NCBI RefSeq assembly: GCF_018129085.1
Contig: NZ_JAAGBB010000004.1
Location: 1 to 64,000, forward strand
Origin: Plastoroseomonas hellenica
GTDB taxonomy: Bacteria > Pseudomonadota > Alphaproteobacteria > Acetobacterales > Acetobacteraceae
Length of the DNA stretch: 64,000 nucleotides
Direction of reading: 5' to 3'
The notes below the pieces were generated by a model that saw nothing but the letters and a program-made list of their open reading frames with translations, searched no databases and was not told the origin of the DNA. The position numbers and the translations under genes were made by a program. This document shows, one piece after another, positions 9,401 through 20,352 of the stretch. Positions within the stretch are counted from its first letter, which is position 1; each line of letters starts with the position of its first letter.

Positions 9401-9754
9401 GGACGCCCGTGCCCTCTCCCTCTAGCGTTCCACCTACCGGGACGCCGCTCAAGATTGCGCGTGCGACCGCATTCCTCCGTGTCTCATGAGGCCGGATGGC
9501 AGCGGGAGAACCCGATAGCCTACCGGGACAACCGGATGGCAATGCCCGTTCCGTCAGACAGACTATCGTCATGAACTCGACCGCCCCCGCGATCCCATCA
9601 CCCTTCCCCGTCCAGCCCCGCCAAGGCCGATTCCGGCAGTGCAGCCAAGCAGGAGAGGGTGAATAGTCTCATGACTACCTTGCCGCGGGAGAAGGTCAAC
9701 AGCACGTGGCGGCGGCAGGCGGGGGATTGCTTGGATCACCCTCGCCTTCTGCCT
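9401..9754. other. Gene-free gap of about 350 bp
   Basis: The gap separates the kinase start from the 3' end of the hydroxyacid oxidase gene, both on the minus strand. A 31-codon plus-strand frame near 9571 has no ribosome-binding site and no recognisable sequence. The gap should hold the kinase promoter and the upstream terminator, but I could not point to either. The decamer CCTACCGGGA occurs twice in it (near 9433 and 9520), which may be chance. Confidence 0.4.
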
Positions 9755-10846
9755 TCAATATCCGGGATCGGCGAGGTTCAGCAGCGGGAAGGCGCTGTGC
9801 ACGCCGGGCAGGTTGGTCGGCGCCGCCGTGTGCAGGCAATGCGGCCCGAGTTGCGCGAGGCTCGGCACGCCGAGCAGCCCCATCGCCGAGATCATCTCGT
9901 TCTCGAGCAGCGCCAGCACGCCCTCGACCCCTGCCTCGCCATCGGCGGCGAGCCCGTAGCAATAGAGCCGGCCGAGCGCCACCAGCTCCGCCCCCAATGC
10001 CACCGCCTTCACCACATCGCTGCCGCGATAGAAGCCGCCATCGACCCAGACCTTGGCCCGGCCGGCGACCGCCGAGACCACCTCCGGCAGCACCTCGATC
10101 GAGCCGCGGCCATGGTCGAGCTGCCGGCCGCCATGGTTCGAGACATAGACAGTGTCGACCCCATGCTCGACCGCCATCAGCGCATCCTCCGCGGTCGCGA
10201 TGCCCTTCAGGATCAGCGGCAAGCGGTGATGCTTTTTGTAGTGGGCGACATGGCTCCAGTTCAGCGCCGCCTGGAAATCCATGCCGATCGCGCGCTGCCG
10301 CCAGGGCTTGATGAAGCGCTTGGCAATGTCGCGCTCGCGCCGGCTGTAGATCGCGGTGTCGACAGTCAGGCAGAACATGTCGTAGCCGGCATCCTCGGCC
10401 TTCCGCACCTGCTCGTCCTGCCAAGCCTGGTCGCCGCGCACATAGAGCTGGAAGACGCGTGGCCCCTTGCTCTTCGCCACGTCGTCCAGGATCGGCTGCG
10501 GCGTCACGCTGCTGACGATGGTCGGCACGTTGAAGGCCTCGGCCGCCTTCGCCGCCGTCGCCGCACCGCCCGGGGAGAGGGATTCGAGCGAGCCGACCGG
10601 GGCGAGGGCCACCGGCAGCCGGATGGAACGGCCGAGGAAGCGGCCGGTGGCGTCGATCTTGGAGACGTCGCGCAGCACGCGCGGCCGGAAGGCCAGGGTC
10701 TCGATGCCGAGGCGGTTGCGGCGCACCGACGTCTCCGTCTCGGTACCGCCGATCAGGTAGTCCCAGATGTCCGGAGTGACCTTGTTGCGCGCGAACTTGA
10801 CGTATTCATGGAGCGTCAGGAACTGCCCTTCGGTCTGGCTGACCAT
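9755..10846 (-). CDS. FMN-dependent alpha-hydroxyacid oxidase/dehydrogenase
   Basis: From ATG at 10846 (preceded by GAGAGGGTAGAG) the protein has 363 residues, the length of the lactate/glycolate/mandelate oxidase family; a longer upstream frame overlaps the next gene and lacks family sequence. It is a TIM barrel with FMN and substrate residues visible: Y30, Y135 and R138 (QLYVRGD), K214 (LILKGI), catalytic H238 and R241 in VSNHGGRQLD, and the DGGFYRGSDVVKA phosphate site. It oxidises a 2-hydroxyacid to a 2-oxoacid. The substrate cannot be told from sequence. The neighbouring oxaloacetate decarboxylase-like gene, on the same strand 62 bp upstream, suggests a shared organic-acid pathway. Confidence 0.88.
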   Translation of the reverse strand: MVSQTEGQFLTLHEYVKFARNKVTPDIWDYLIGGTETETSVRRNRLGIETLAFRPRVLRDVSKIDATGRFLGRSIRLPVALAPVGSLESLSPGGAATAAKAAEAFNVPTIVSSVTPQPILDDVAKSKGPRVFQLYVRGDQAWQDEQVRKAEDAGYDMFCLTVDTAIYSRRERDIAKRFIKPWRQRAIGMDFQAALNWSHVAHYKKHHRLPLILKGIATAEDALMAVEHGVDTVYVSNHGGRQLDHGRGSIEVLPEVVSAVAGRAKVWVDGGFYRGSDVVKAVALGAELVALGRLYCYGLAADGEAGVEGVLALLENEMISAMGLLGVPSLAQLGPHCLHTAAPTNLPGVHSAFPLLNLADPGY

Positions 10847-10908
10847 CTCTCTACCCTCTCTTCTCATGCTGCGTTCTTGCGGCGCGCAGCAGCGCGCCGG
10901 GCTGTCCC

Positions 10909-11769
10909 TCAGCCCTCCAAAAAATCCCTGGTCCAGCGCGCGTATTCGGCTTCCCGCGTCGCGCCCTTCATGAAGGCGGCCGGCGGCACGCCGGTGAGCT
11001 TGCCCGGCGCCACGCCGTCGCGGAGCTGCTTCAGCGTCGCATGCACAGCCGCCGAGGCGGCCGCGAAGGGCTGATGGCCCTGCAGCGCGATCTTCACCCG
11101 CTGGCTGGCGAGCCACGCTTTGTCCTGCATCGCCTCCGGCAGGCCGCCCAGCATGATCGGCAGCGTCGTCGCCGCCGACAGCGCCTCGAGCTGCGCGCGC
11201 TCGGTGATGCCGGTGAAGAACAGCGCATCGGCGCCGCAGGCGTCATAGGCGCGGGCCCGCTCGATCGCGTCCGCCATGCCGGTCACCGAGGGCGCGCCGG
11301 TACGCGCCATGATGACAAGGCCTGGATCCTGCCGCGCCGCGAGGCCCGCGCGGACCTTGCCAAGCCCTTCCGCCAGACTGATCAGCCGCGTGCTGCCATC
11401 GCCGAAGGGGCGCGGCAGCTCGGTGTCCTCCAGCGAGAAGCCGGCGACGCCGGCATTCTCGAGCTCCTCGACGGTGCGCATCACGTTCAGCGCGTTGCCA
11501 TAGCCATGGTCGGCATCGCAGAGCAGCGGCGGCGCGCCAGCGCGCACGATGCGCCGCGCCTGGTCCGCGAATTCGGTCAGCGTCAGCACGATGAGATCGG
11601 GCGCGCCCAGCACCGCGAGCGAGGCGACCGAGCCCGCGAACATCCCGAGCTCGAAGCCGAGGTCGCTCGCGATGCGGGCCGAGACCGGGTCATGCAGCGA
11701 AGCGGGATGGTAGCAGGCATCGCCCGCCAGGATGGCGCGCAGTCGCGCCCGTCGTTCACTCGCGGTCAT
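10909..11769 (-). CDS. Isocitrate lyase/PEP mutase superfamily enzyme, probably oxaloacetate decarboxylase
   Basis: From ATG at 11769, 6-7 bases after GAGGGGG, the product has 286 residues. A second ATG two codons upstream (11775) sits right against the Shine-Dalgarno and is less likely. The sequence follows the Pseudomonas PA4872-type oxaloacetate decarboxylase: CYHPASLHDPVSARIASDLG, the Mg-binding DADHGYGNALNVMRTVEEL, and LEDTELPRPFG. The isocitrate-lyase signature Cys loop (KKCGH) is absent, which excludes true isocitrate lyase. The reaction would be oxaloacetate to pyruvate and CO2. Other carboxy-lyases of this superfamily remain possible. Confidence 0.8.
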   Translation of the reverse strand: MTASERRARLRAILAGDACYHPASLHDPVSARIASDLGFELGMFAGSVASLAVLGAPDLIVLTLTEFADQARRIVRAGAPPLLCDADHGYGNALNVMRTVEELENAGVAGFSLEDTELPRPFGDGSTRLISLAEGLGKVRAGLAARQDPGLVIMARTGAPSVTGMADAIERARAYDACGADALFFTGITERAQLEALSAATTLPIMLGGLPEAMQDKAWLASQRVKIALQGHQPFAAASAAVHATLKQLRDGVAPGKLTGVPPAAFMKGATREAEYARWTRDFLEG

Positions 11770-11869
11770 GGACATCCCCCTCGCGTTCCGGTGCAGTCTG
11801 GACCAGCTTGGGGGCGCCGTGGAGGGGGGGTAGGATGCGCGCCACCCCCGACACCAGGGATATGACGCG

Positions 11870-13399
11870 ATGCCCGTCCCGCATGCTTCCCGCCGTACCG
11901 TCTTCGGCGGCCTGCTCGCCTTGCCGGTCGCGGCGGGCGCCGCCTTGCCTGCGGCAGCGCAGGTGCCCGCCGGCCAGCGCATCACCTTCCTGCACGTGAA
12001 CGACATCTACCTGCATGGGCCGCGCAACGGCCGCGGCGGCCTCGCGGAGCTGCAGACACTGATCGCGCGCGTGCGCGCCGCGGCACCGGGACCCGTGATC
12101 TTCACCTTCGGCGGCGACCTGTTCTCCCCCTCCCTCGCCTCCTCGATCACGCATGGCCGGCACATGGTGGAGCTGTTCAACGTGCTGGCACCGGCTGCCG
12201 CGGTGCTCGGCAACCATGAGTTCGATTTCGGGCCGGAAGAGGCAGAGAAGAACATTCGCGCCTCCCGCTTCCCCTGGCTCGGCGCCAATGTACTGGGCGC
12301 CGATGGCCGGCCGTTCGGCGGCGCAGTCGCCACGGCCACGCATGACGTCGAAGGCGGGCCGAAGATCGGCTTCGTGGGCGTGCTGACGCCCGCGACGGCG
12401 CAGATGTCGAACGCCGCCGGCATTACATTCACGCCACCCGACGCGGCGCTGCGCACGGGCGCGGCACAGCTCCGCGCCCAGGGTGCAGAGCTCGTGGTCG
12501 CGCTGACCCATCTCGACATCGCCGATGACCGCCGCATCGCGCGCGAGGTCCCCGGGATCGACCTGATCCTCGGCGGGCACGACCATGACCCCATGAGCCT
12601 GCTGGACGAGGGTCCGCTGGTCCTGAAGGCCGGGCAGGACGCGCTCTGGCTCGGCGTCGTCGAGATGGAGCTCGCGCGCCGTCCCGGCGAACGCGCCACC
12701 GTCGCGAGCCTCGGCTGGCGCTTCGTCCCGAATGTGAACACGCCGGCCGAGCCGCGCCTCGCCGCCGCCGTCGGCGCGATCGACGCCGAGCTCGACCGCA
12801 GCCTGGCGCGCAGCATCGCGCAGCTCACTGCGCCGCTCGACAGCCGTACCGCTGTGGTGCGCGCTCGGGAGGCCGCGATCGGCAACCTGGTCGCCGATGC
12901 GCTGCGTGCGCATTTCAATGCCGACGCCGCGCTGATCAATGGCGGCGGGCTGCGCGGCAACCGGGAGTACCGCACGGGCCATGACTTCACCCGCCGCGAC
13001 CTGCTGACCGAGATGCCCTTCGGCAATGTCGGCATGCTGCTGGAGCTGACCGGCGCCGAGCTGCTCGGCGTGCTGGAACATGGCCTCTCAGCGGTCGAAC
13101 TCGGCGCCGGCCGCTTCCCGCAGGTCTCCGGCATCGCCCTCACCTATGACCCGGCTGCGCCGGCCGGGTCGCGCCTGCGGGAGGTGCAGGTGGGTGGCGC
13201 GTCGCTCGACCCCGCGCGGCGCTACCGCCTCGCGACCGTCGATTTCCTGGCGCGTGGCGGCGACGGCTATGCGGGGCTGCGCGGCGCCCGGGTGCTGATC
13301 GATGCCGCGGCCGGGCCGCTGCTGGTCAATGTCGTCGCCGAAGCGATCGAGCGCGCCGGCGCGGTCACTGCGCGGGTGGAGGGACGGCTGCGGCCTTGA
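11870..13399 (+). CDS. Secreted 5'-nucleotidase / UshA-like metallophosphoesterase
   Basis: The 509-residue protein begins with a twin-arginine-like export signal (ASRRTVFGGLLALPVAAG, cleavage near AAAQ). The N-terminal calcineurin-like domain has the dimetal motifs HVNDIYL, GGDLFSPS, GNHEFDFG, ALTHLDIADD and GGHDHD; the C-terminal 5'-nucleotidase domain carries NLVADALR and the GGGLRG loop. It should hydrolyse nucleotides or related phosphate esters in the periplasm. The gene is divergent from the oxaloacetate decarboxylase-like gene, with about 100 bp between them. In the first motif the usual DxH is D-I-Y, which is common in this branch. Downstream (13400-13603) nothing else is seen. Confidence 0.85.
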   Translation: MPVPHASRRTVFGGLLALPVAAGAALPAAAQVPAGQRITFLHVNDIYLHGPRNGRGGLAELQTLIARVRAAAPGPVIFTFGGDLFSPSLASSITHGRHMVELFNVLAPAAAVLGNHEFDFGPEEAEKNIRASRFPWLGANVLGADGRPFGGAVATATHDVEGGPKIGFVGVLTPATAQMSNAAGITFTPPDAALRTGAAQLRAQGAELVVALTHLDIADDRRIAREVPGIDLILGGHDHDPMSLLDEGPLVLKAGQDALWLGVVEMELARRPGERATVASLGWRFVPNVNTPAEPRLAAAVGAIDAELDRSLARSIAQLTAPLDSRTAVVRAREAAIGNLVADALRAHFNADAALINGGGLRGNREYRTGHDFTRRDLLTEMPFGNVGMLLELTGAELLGVLEHGLSAVELGAGRFPQVSGIALTYDPAAPAGSRLREVQVGGASLDPARRYRLATVDFLARGGDGYAGLRGARVLIDAAAGPLLVNVVAEAIERAGAVTARVEGRLRP

Positions 13400-13603
13400 C
13401 GGCGGTGATGGCCACCCGAATGATGGCGCCATGATCCGCGGCAGCCTCAAGCTCCAGGCGTCGAAAAAACTCCCCGCTTCGGGGAGCGAGGCTCTGCGCG
13501 CGCCCTAGGCGCGGCACCGCAGGATCACCTTGGACCCCGCCGGTTCGGTCGGGGTCCTGTCCGTTGCATCCCGCCTCCGGCATCATGAAGGAGACGGAGC
13601 ATC

Positions 13604-15019
13604 GTGACCCCCGATCAACATCCAGCCCCACAGGGGCTCTGGCTGCCGCTCGTCACGCCGTTCCGCGACGGCGCGCTGGACGCGGTCTCGCTGCGGCGGC
13701 TGGTCCGGCACTATGCCGCGGAACCGGTCGAGGGGCTGATCCTCGCTGCCACGACCGGTGAAGGCCTGACGCTGGACGATGACGAGGCGGAGCGTCTGGT
13801 CGCGATCACCGGGGAGGCGCTGGCCGCAGCCGGCCGGCGGCTGCCGCTCTGGCTCGGGCTCTCGGGCAGCGACACGCGCAAGCTGATGAAGACGCTGGCG
13901 CGCACTGCGTCCTGGGGCGTCGATGGCTATCTGATCGCCTGCCCCTACTACACGCGGCCGTCGCAGCAGGGGCTGCTGCAGCATTTCGCAGCGCTGGCGG
14001 ATGCCACCGCGCGGCCGATCCTGATCTACAACATCCCCTACCGGACCGGCGTGAACCTCGGCAACGAAGCGATGCTGGAACTGGCGGGCCGCACCAACAT
14101 CGTCGGCGTCAAGGAGTGTTCGGCCGATGCGGCGCAATCCTTCGAGCTGCTGCGCCGCCGGCCGCCGGGCTTCGCGGTGCTGACCGGTGAGGACGCGCTT
14201 TACTATGGTGCGCTGACCCAGGGGGCGGATGGCGGCATCCTGGCGTCCGCGCATGTCGAGACGCGGGCCTTCGCCGCGATCCGGACGCGGCTGCTCGCCG
14301 GCGACCAGGCCGGGGCGCTGGCGGATTGGCGCCGGCTTTGCGAGGTGCCGCGGCTGCTCTTCATCGAGCCGAGCCCGGCGCCGATCAAGCACTGGCTGTG
14401 GCGCCTGGGCCTGATCGACAGCCCTGAGGTGCGCCTGCCGATGACGCCGGTGACGGATGCCCTCGCCGCTCGCATCGACCGCGCGATCGCAGCGCGGCAG
14501 GGACAGGCGGCCCCTGCCCCGGATGCGGATACGCCGGTGCCGATCACGCCGGCGGATCTCGCGGCGACCGGCGCGGCGCTGCTCGCGCTCAACAATGCGC
14601 ATGCCAAGGAGCTGTCCTGGCTGGAGCCGGCGCGGCTGCGGCACCTGGTGGAGCAGGCTTTCCTGGCGCGGCGGATCGGCGCAGCCGATGCCTTCCTGCT
14701 GGCCTTCGACCAGGGCGCCGATTACGACAGTCCGAATTTCCTGTGGTTCCGGGACCGCTACCGGCGCTTCGTCTATATCGATCGCATCGTCACCGCCGCG
14801 GCCGCGCGCGGCCGCGGGCATGCGCGGCGGCTCTATGAAGCGCTGTTCGCCACCGCCGCGGCGGCGGGGCATGATCGCGTCGTCTGCGAAGTGAATGCCG
14901 AGCCGCCCAACCCGGCCTCCGACGCATTCCATGCAGCACTCGGCTTCGTCGAGGTGGGCCGCGCCGCGATCCACGGTGGGGACAAGACGGTGCGGTATTT
15001 TTCCCGGTTGCTGGGGTGA
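13604..15019 (+). CDS. Fusion of dihydrodipicolinate synthase-like aldolase (DapA) and GNAT acetyltransferase
   Basis: One uninterrupted frame of 471 residues opens at a GTG preceded by GGAGACGGAG. Residues 1-300 form a complete DapA-type barrel: T50-T51 (AATTGEG), Y116 in CPYYTRPSQQG, Y142 and R147 (IYNIPYRTG), and Schiff-base K170 in GVKECS. A short Ala/Pro linker (300-313) leads to a GNAT domain resembling COG3818, with ALNNAHAKELS, GADYDSPNFLWF, YIDRIV and the acetyl-CoA loop ARGRGHARRLY at 401-411. The first half makes 4-hydroxy-tetrahydrodipicolinate or acts as a related lyase (N-acetylneuraminate, KDG); the second would acetylate an amine. Single-domain forms of both are normal, so the join is unusual. 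It may not be the housekeeping dapA. Confidence 0.85.
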   Translation: MTPDQHPAPQGLWLPLVTPFRDGALDAVSLRRLVRHYAAEPVEGLILAATTGEGLTLDDDEAERLVAITGEALAAAGRRLPLWLGLSGSDTRKLMKTLARTASWGVDGYLIACPYYTRPSQQGLLQHFAALADATARPILIYNIPYRTGVNLGNEAMLELAGRTNIVGVKECSADAAQSFELLRRRPPGFAVLTGEDALYYGALTQGADGGILASAHVETRAFAAIRTRLLAGDQAGALADWRRLCEVPRLLFIEPSPAPIKHWLWRLGLIDSPEVRLPMTPVTDALAARIDRAIAARQGQAAPAPDADTPVPITPADLAATGAALLALNNAHAKELSWLEPARLRHLVEQAFLARRIGAADAFLLAFDQGADYDSPNFLWFRDRYRRFVYIDRIVTAAAARGRGHARRLYEALFATAAAAGHDRVVCEVNAEPPNPASDAFHAALGFVEVGRAAIHGGDKTVRYFSRLLG

Positions 15020-15058
15020 AGGCGCCGCAGACGGAATCGCGTGCTTGACATCGCCCCT

Positions 15059-15094
15059 CGCTCGCTGGCGCAGTTCTTGCTGCGCCAGCGAGCG
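15059..15094 (+). repeat. Perfect 15-bp inverted repeat before the ABC binding-protein gene
   Basis: The arms CGCTCGCTGGCGCAG (15059-15073) and CTGCGCCAGCGAGCG (15080-15094) are exact reverse complements around a 6-base loop TTCTTG. The hairpin lies 40 bp after the DapA-GNAT stop and 18 bp before the next start, just ahead of its AAAAGGGG ribosome-binding site. An A-rich run rather than a T-run follows on the plus strand. It may terminate the upstream gene, shield mRNA, or serve as a regulator site. Confidence 0.8.
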
Positions 15095-15112
15095 ACAAAA
15101 GGGGATCCTTTG

Positions 15113-16696
15113 ATGCTGCAGGCTTCCAGACGCTCACTGCTTCTCTCCGCCGCCATGCTGCCCATTGCCGCGCGGACGGCGCGCGCGGCGGAGGCGGATG
15201 CCACGCTGCAGATGGCCGTGGGCGCGGTGCCCACCTCGCTCGATCCGCACTACCACACGCTCACGCCCAACAATGCGCTGGCGCAGCACTTCTTCGACAA
15301 TCTGGTGCATCGCGACGCGCAGGCCCGCCTGGTGCCGGCGCTCGCGGAATCCTGGCGGCTGATCGACGAGACGACATGGGAGTTCCGCCTCCGCCGGGGC
15401 GTCACCTTCCACAATGGCGAGCCCTTCACCGCGCGCGACGTGCTCTACACGTTGGACCGCGTGCCACAGGTCGTGAACAGCCCCGGCTCCTTTGGGGTCT
15501 TCACCCGGGCCATCAAGAGTGCCGAGGCGATCGATCGCCATACGCTCCACTTCCGCACGGACAGCATCTATCCGCTGCTGCCAGCCGATCTGTCGCAGGT
15601 GTCCATCATCTGGCACGGCGTCGCGGACTATAGCCAGACCGGCGACTTCAACACCGGTCGCGCCGCCATCGGCACCGGCCCCTTCCGGCTCACCGCCTAT
15701 CGCCACGGGGAGCGCGCGGAGATGGAGCGCAACCCCAGCTACTGGGGCGAGGCGCCTGCCTGGTCGCGCGTGAGCTACCGCTTCATCCCGAACGACGGTG
15801 CCCGCGTGGCGGCGCTCCGCGCCGGCGACATTGCCTTCATCGATGCCGTGCCGACGGCGGATCTTGCCCGGGTACGCAGCGAGCCGCGCTTCGTGATTTC
15901 CGAAACCGTCAGCCTGCGTTCCGTCTATCTCCGCCCCGATTTCCGCGAGCGGACGGCCTATGTCGCCGGGCCTAATGGCGAGCCGCTCAGCGTCAATCCG
16001 CTGCGCGACCTGCGCGTGCGACAGGCGCTGTCGACCGCCATCAACCGCGCCGCCATCGCCGAGCGCATCATGGCCGGTGCCGCCATTCCGACCGGCCAGT
16101 TCATGCCGCCCGGCACCTATGGCCATGTGCCGGACCTGTCCGCGCCCGCCTTCGATCCGGATGGCGCCCGCCGCCTGCTGGCCGAGGCGGGTTATCCGCA
16201 AGGCTTCACCATCACGCTGCACGGCCCGAACGACCGCTACGTGAATGACGCGCAGATCGCCCAGAGCATCGGGCAGATGTGGGCGCGCATCGGCGTGAAG
16301 GCGCGCATCGACACGATGCCCTATGCGGCCTATGCCCAGCGCAACGCCCGCAGCGACACCTCGATCCCCTTTGGTGGCTGGGCGAATTCCAGCGGCGAGC
16401 CCTCCGCCGGGCTGCGCGGCCTGCTCGGTACCCGCGACGTGGCACGGGGATGGGGCACGGTGAACCGCTCCGGCTATTCCAGCCAGGCCTATGACGCGAC
16501 GCTGACCCGGGCGCTGGCGACCGCCGATGACGAGGATCGCGAGAAGCTGTTCCAGGAGGCGACGCGCATCGCCGCGCGCGACGTCGCCTGGATCCCCCTG
16601 CATGTCCAGAAGAACATCTGGGCCATGCGCAGGGGCCTCGCCCATGCCGCCCGCGCGGACGAGATGACCTTGGCGCAGGACGTGCGCCCGGCGTGA
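15113..16696 (+). CDS. ABC transporter substrate-binding protein, peptide/nickel family (SBP_bac_5)
   Basis: From ATG at 15113 (AGGGG 8-9 bases upstream) the protein has 527 residues with an export signal SRRSLLLSAAMLPIAARTARA. Family marks are LDPHYHTLTPNNALAQHFFD, WEFRLRRGVTFHNGEPFTARDV and RLLAEAGYP, and the length is typical for dipeptide/oligopeptide binding proteins. It should deliver a peptide or similar solute in the periplasm. No permease or ATPase genes adjoin it, so it is an orphan that may use the importer at 30505-36705 or one elsewhere. After it, 16697-16871 holds no recognised feature. Confidence 0.88.
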   Translation: MLQASRRSLLLSAAMLPIAARTARAAEADATLQMAVGAVPTSLDPHYHTLTPNNALAQHFFDNLVHRDAQARLVPALAESWRLIDETTWEFRLRRGVTFHNGEPFTARDVLYTLDRVPQVVNSPGSFGVFTRAIKSAEAIDRHTLHFRTDSIYPLLPADLSQVSIIWHGVADYSQTGDFNTGRAAIGTGPFRLTAYRHGERAEMERNPSYWGEAPAWSRVSYRFIPNDGARVAALRAGDIAFIDAVPTADLARVRSEPRFVISETVSLRSVYLRPDFRERTAYVAGPNGEPLSVNPLRDLRVRQALSTAINRAAIAERIMAGAAIPTGQFMPPGTYGHVPDLSAPAFDPDGARRLLAEAGYPQGFTITLHGPNDRYVNDAQIAQSIGQMWARIGVKARIDTMPYAAYAQRNARSDTSIPFGGWANSSGEPSAGLRGLLGTRDVARGWGTVNRSGYSSQAYDATLTRALATADDEDREKLFQEATRIAARDVAWIPLHVQKNIWAMRRGLAHAARADEMTLAQDVRPA

Positions 16697-16871
16697 TATC
16701 AGCCCTCAAACGCCGGGCGGCCGGCATCCGCCGGCCTTGGCTTGCGCGCTGTCAGGGCGCATTGGCGGCGACTGATGGTCGCGCGCGAGGCCGCATGTGC
16801 GGCCCCGGTCCGTATCGGCTTCGCCTAACAGCCCGTTGGAATGGGTGGCGGCCTGCGGCCGTGGGGCTGCG

Positions 16872-18068
16872 TCACCCGGCCGCTGGCGCGAGTTCCTGTT
16901 CGACCAGGCTCAGCCAATAGGCGATGCCGAGAGGGATCGCGTCGTCGTTGAAGTCGTAGGTCGGCGTGTGCAGCGCTTCGGAGCTCGGCCCGCCGGCGCC
17001 GATGCCCATGAACATGAAGGCCCCCGGCCGCGCCTGCAGCATCAGCGAGAAATCCTCCCCGCCGGTGATCAGCCCGGCATGGCCGTCGACGCGTTCCGGC
17101 CCTGCCACCGCCGTCGCGGCCTGGACCGCGACCTCGGTCTGTTCGGCGTGATTGGCGAGCGCCGTGCCGCGCCGATTATACTCCACCTCCGCCGTGCAGC
17201 CGAAGGACGCCGCCAGCCCGGTAGCGAGCTCCCGCATCCGACGTTCCATCGTGTCGCGCACCGCTTCCGTGAAGGAGCGCGCGGTACCGCCGATCACCAT
17301 CTCGGACGGCATGACGTTGGTCGATAGCAGGGAGCCGCCATGGATCGCACCGACGCTGATCACCGCGGCATCCACCGCCGCGACATTGCGCGCCACCACC
17401 GTTTGCAGCGCCAGGATGAACTGGGCCTGCAGCACGGTCACATCCGTCGCCAGATGCGGGGAGGCGCCGCCATGTCCGCCGGTGCCGCGGAAGGTCACCA
17501 CCCAGCGGTCGCCGGCGGCCATGGCCGGGCCAGGCCGGATCGAGAAGCTGCCGAGCGGCCGTCCCGGCTGGTTGTGCAGCCCGTAGACGGCATCCACCGG
17601 GAAGCGCTCGAACAACCCGTCCGCGATCATGGCCTTGGCCCCGCCGCGGCCTTCCTCGGCGGGCTGGAAAATGAAATGCACGGTCCCGCCAAAATCCGGA
17701 TCGTCCACCAGCATCTTCGCGGCACCGAGCAGCATGGTCGTATGCCCGTCATGGCCGCAGGCATGCATCAGGCCGGGATTCCGGGAGGCATGCGGCAGGC
17801 CGGTCGCTTCCGTGATGGCCAGCGCATCCATGTCCGCGCGCAGCCCGATCGCCCGCTGCCCCGGCCGCCTGCCTTTCAGCGTGGCGACGACGCCGTATTT
17901 CCCAACGCCCTCCGTCACCTGCAAGCCCCAGCCCTTGAGCGTCTCCGCCACCAGCGCGGAGGTCCGCACTTCTTCCATTCCGATTTCAGGGTGCGCGTGG
18001 ATGTCGCGCCGGATCGCGACCAGCTCCGGCTGCAATGCCTGGAGGCGGGCTTTGGTGGCGTCGTTCAT
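16872..18068 (-). CDS. M20 family amidohydrolase (hippurate hydrolase/IAA-amino acid hydrolase type)
   Basis: Counted from ATG at 18068, the enzyme has 398 residues. Metal-site motifs are GLRADMDAL, HACGHDGHTTMLLG, FQPAEEGRGGA (E-E-G) and GGEDFS near the C-terminus; the dimerisation insert contains GGHGGASPHLATD. It is cytoplasmic, with no signal peptide. Members cleave the amide bond of N-acyl amino acids such as hippurate or acetylated diaminopimelate. The exact substrate is open. It is transcribed in the same direction as thiC and follows it by 130 bp; a hairpin with 7-bp arms (18165-18190) between them may be the thiC terminator. Confidence 0.87.
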   Translation of the reverse strand: MNDATKARLQALQPELVAIRRDIHAHPEIGMEEVRTSALVAETLKGWGLQVTEGVGKYGVVATLKGRRPGQRAIGLRADMDALAITEATGLPHASRNPGLMHACGHDGHTTMLLGAAKMLVDDPDFGGTVHFIFQPAEEGRGGAKAMIADGLFERFPVDAVYGLHNQPGRPLGSFSIRPGPAMAAGDRWVVTFRGTGGHGGASPHLATDVTVLQAQFILALQTVVARNVAAVDAAVISVGAIHGGSLLSTNVMPSEMVIGGTARSFTEAVRDTMERRMRELATGLAASFGCTAEVEYNRRGTALANHAEQTEVAVQAATAVAGPERVDGHAGLITGGEDFSLMLQARPGAFMFMGIGAGGPSSEALHTPTYDFNDDAIPLGIAYWLSLVEQELAPAAG

Positions 18069-18198
18069 GAGCTGCGAGTTCCCCGAATGCGGTGAAGCGC
18101 GATTGGACCGGCAAATCCTGACGCCACTGCACGCAGGGGGCAACCCGCAGGTCGGAAGAGAGGGCGGCTGGCGGGAAGGCCCACCAGCCGTTGCTAGC

Positions 18199-20230
<2,032 letters not shown>

Positions 20231-20352
20231 CCACGTTGGCCGCGCAGGGCTGCCGCGTCAATCCGCTTGCCGCAGCCCGCGCCCGGGGCCTCTACTCCCG
20301 CATTACGAGCCGTCAATGGCGCCTGCCGGTGCCGGAGGGGAGGAAACAGCCG

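Noticed and set aside
9571-9666. 31-codon plus-strand frame in the 9401-9754 gap
   Set aside because: No ribosome-binding site, no recognisable sequence, and high-GC open frames of this size are common by chance.
10909-11769. Isocitrate lyase call for the 286-residue enzyme
   Set aside because: The KKCGH catalytic loop is missing and the overall pattern follows oxaloacetate decarboxylase.
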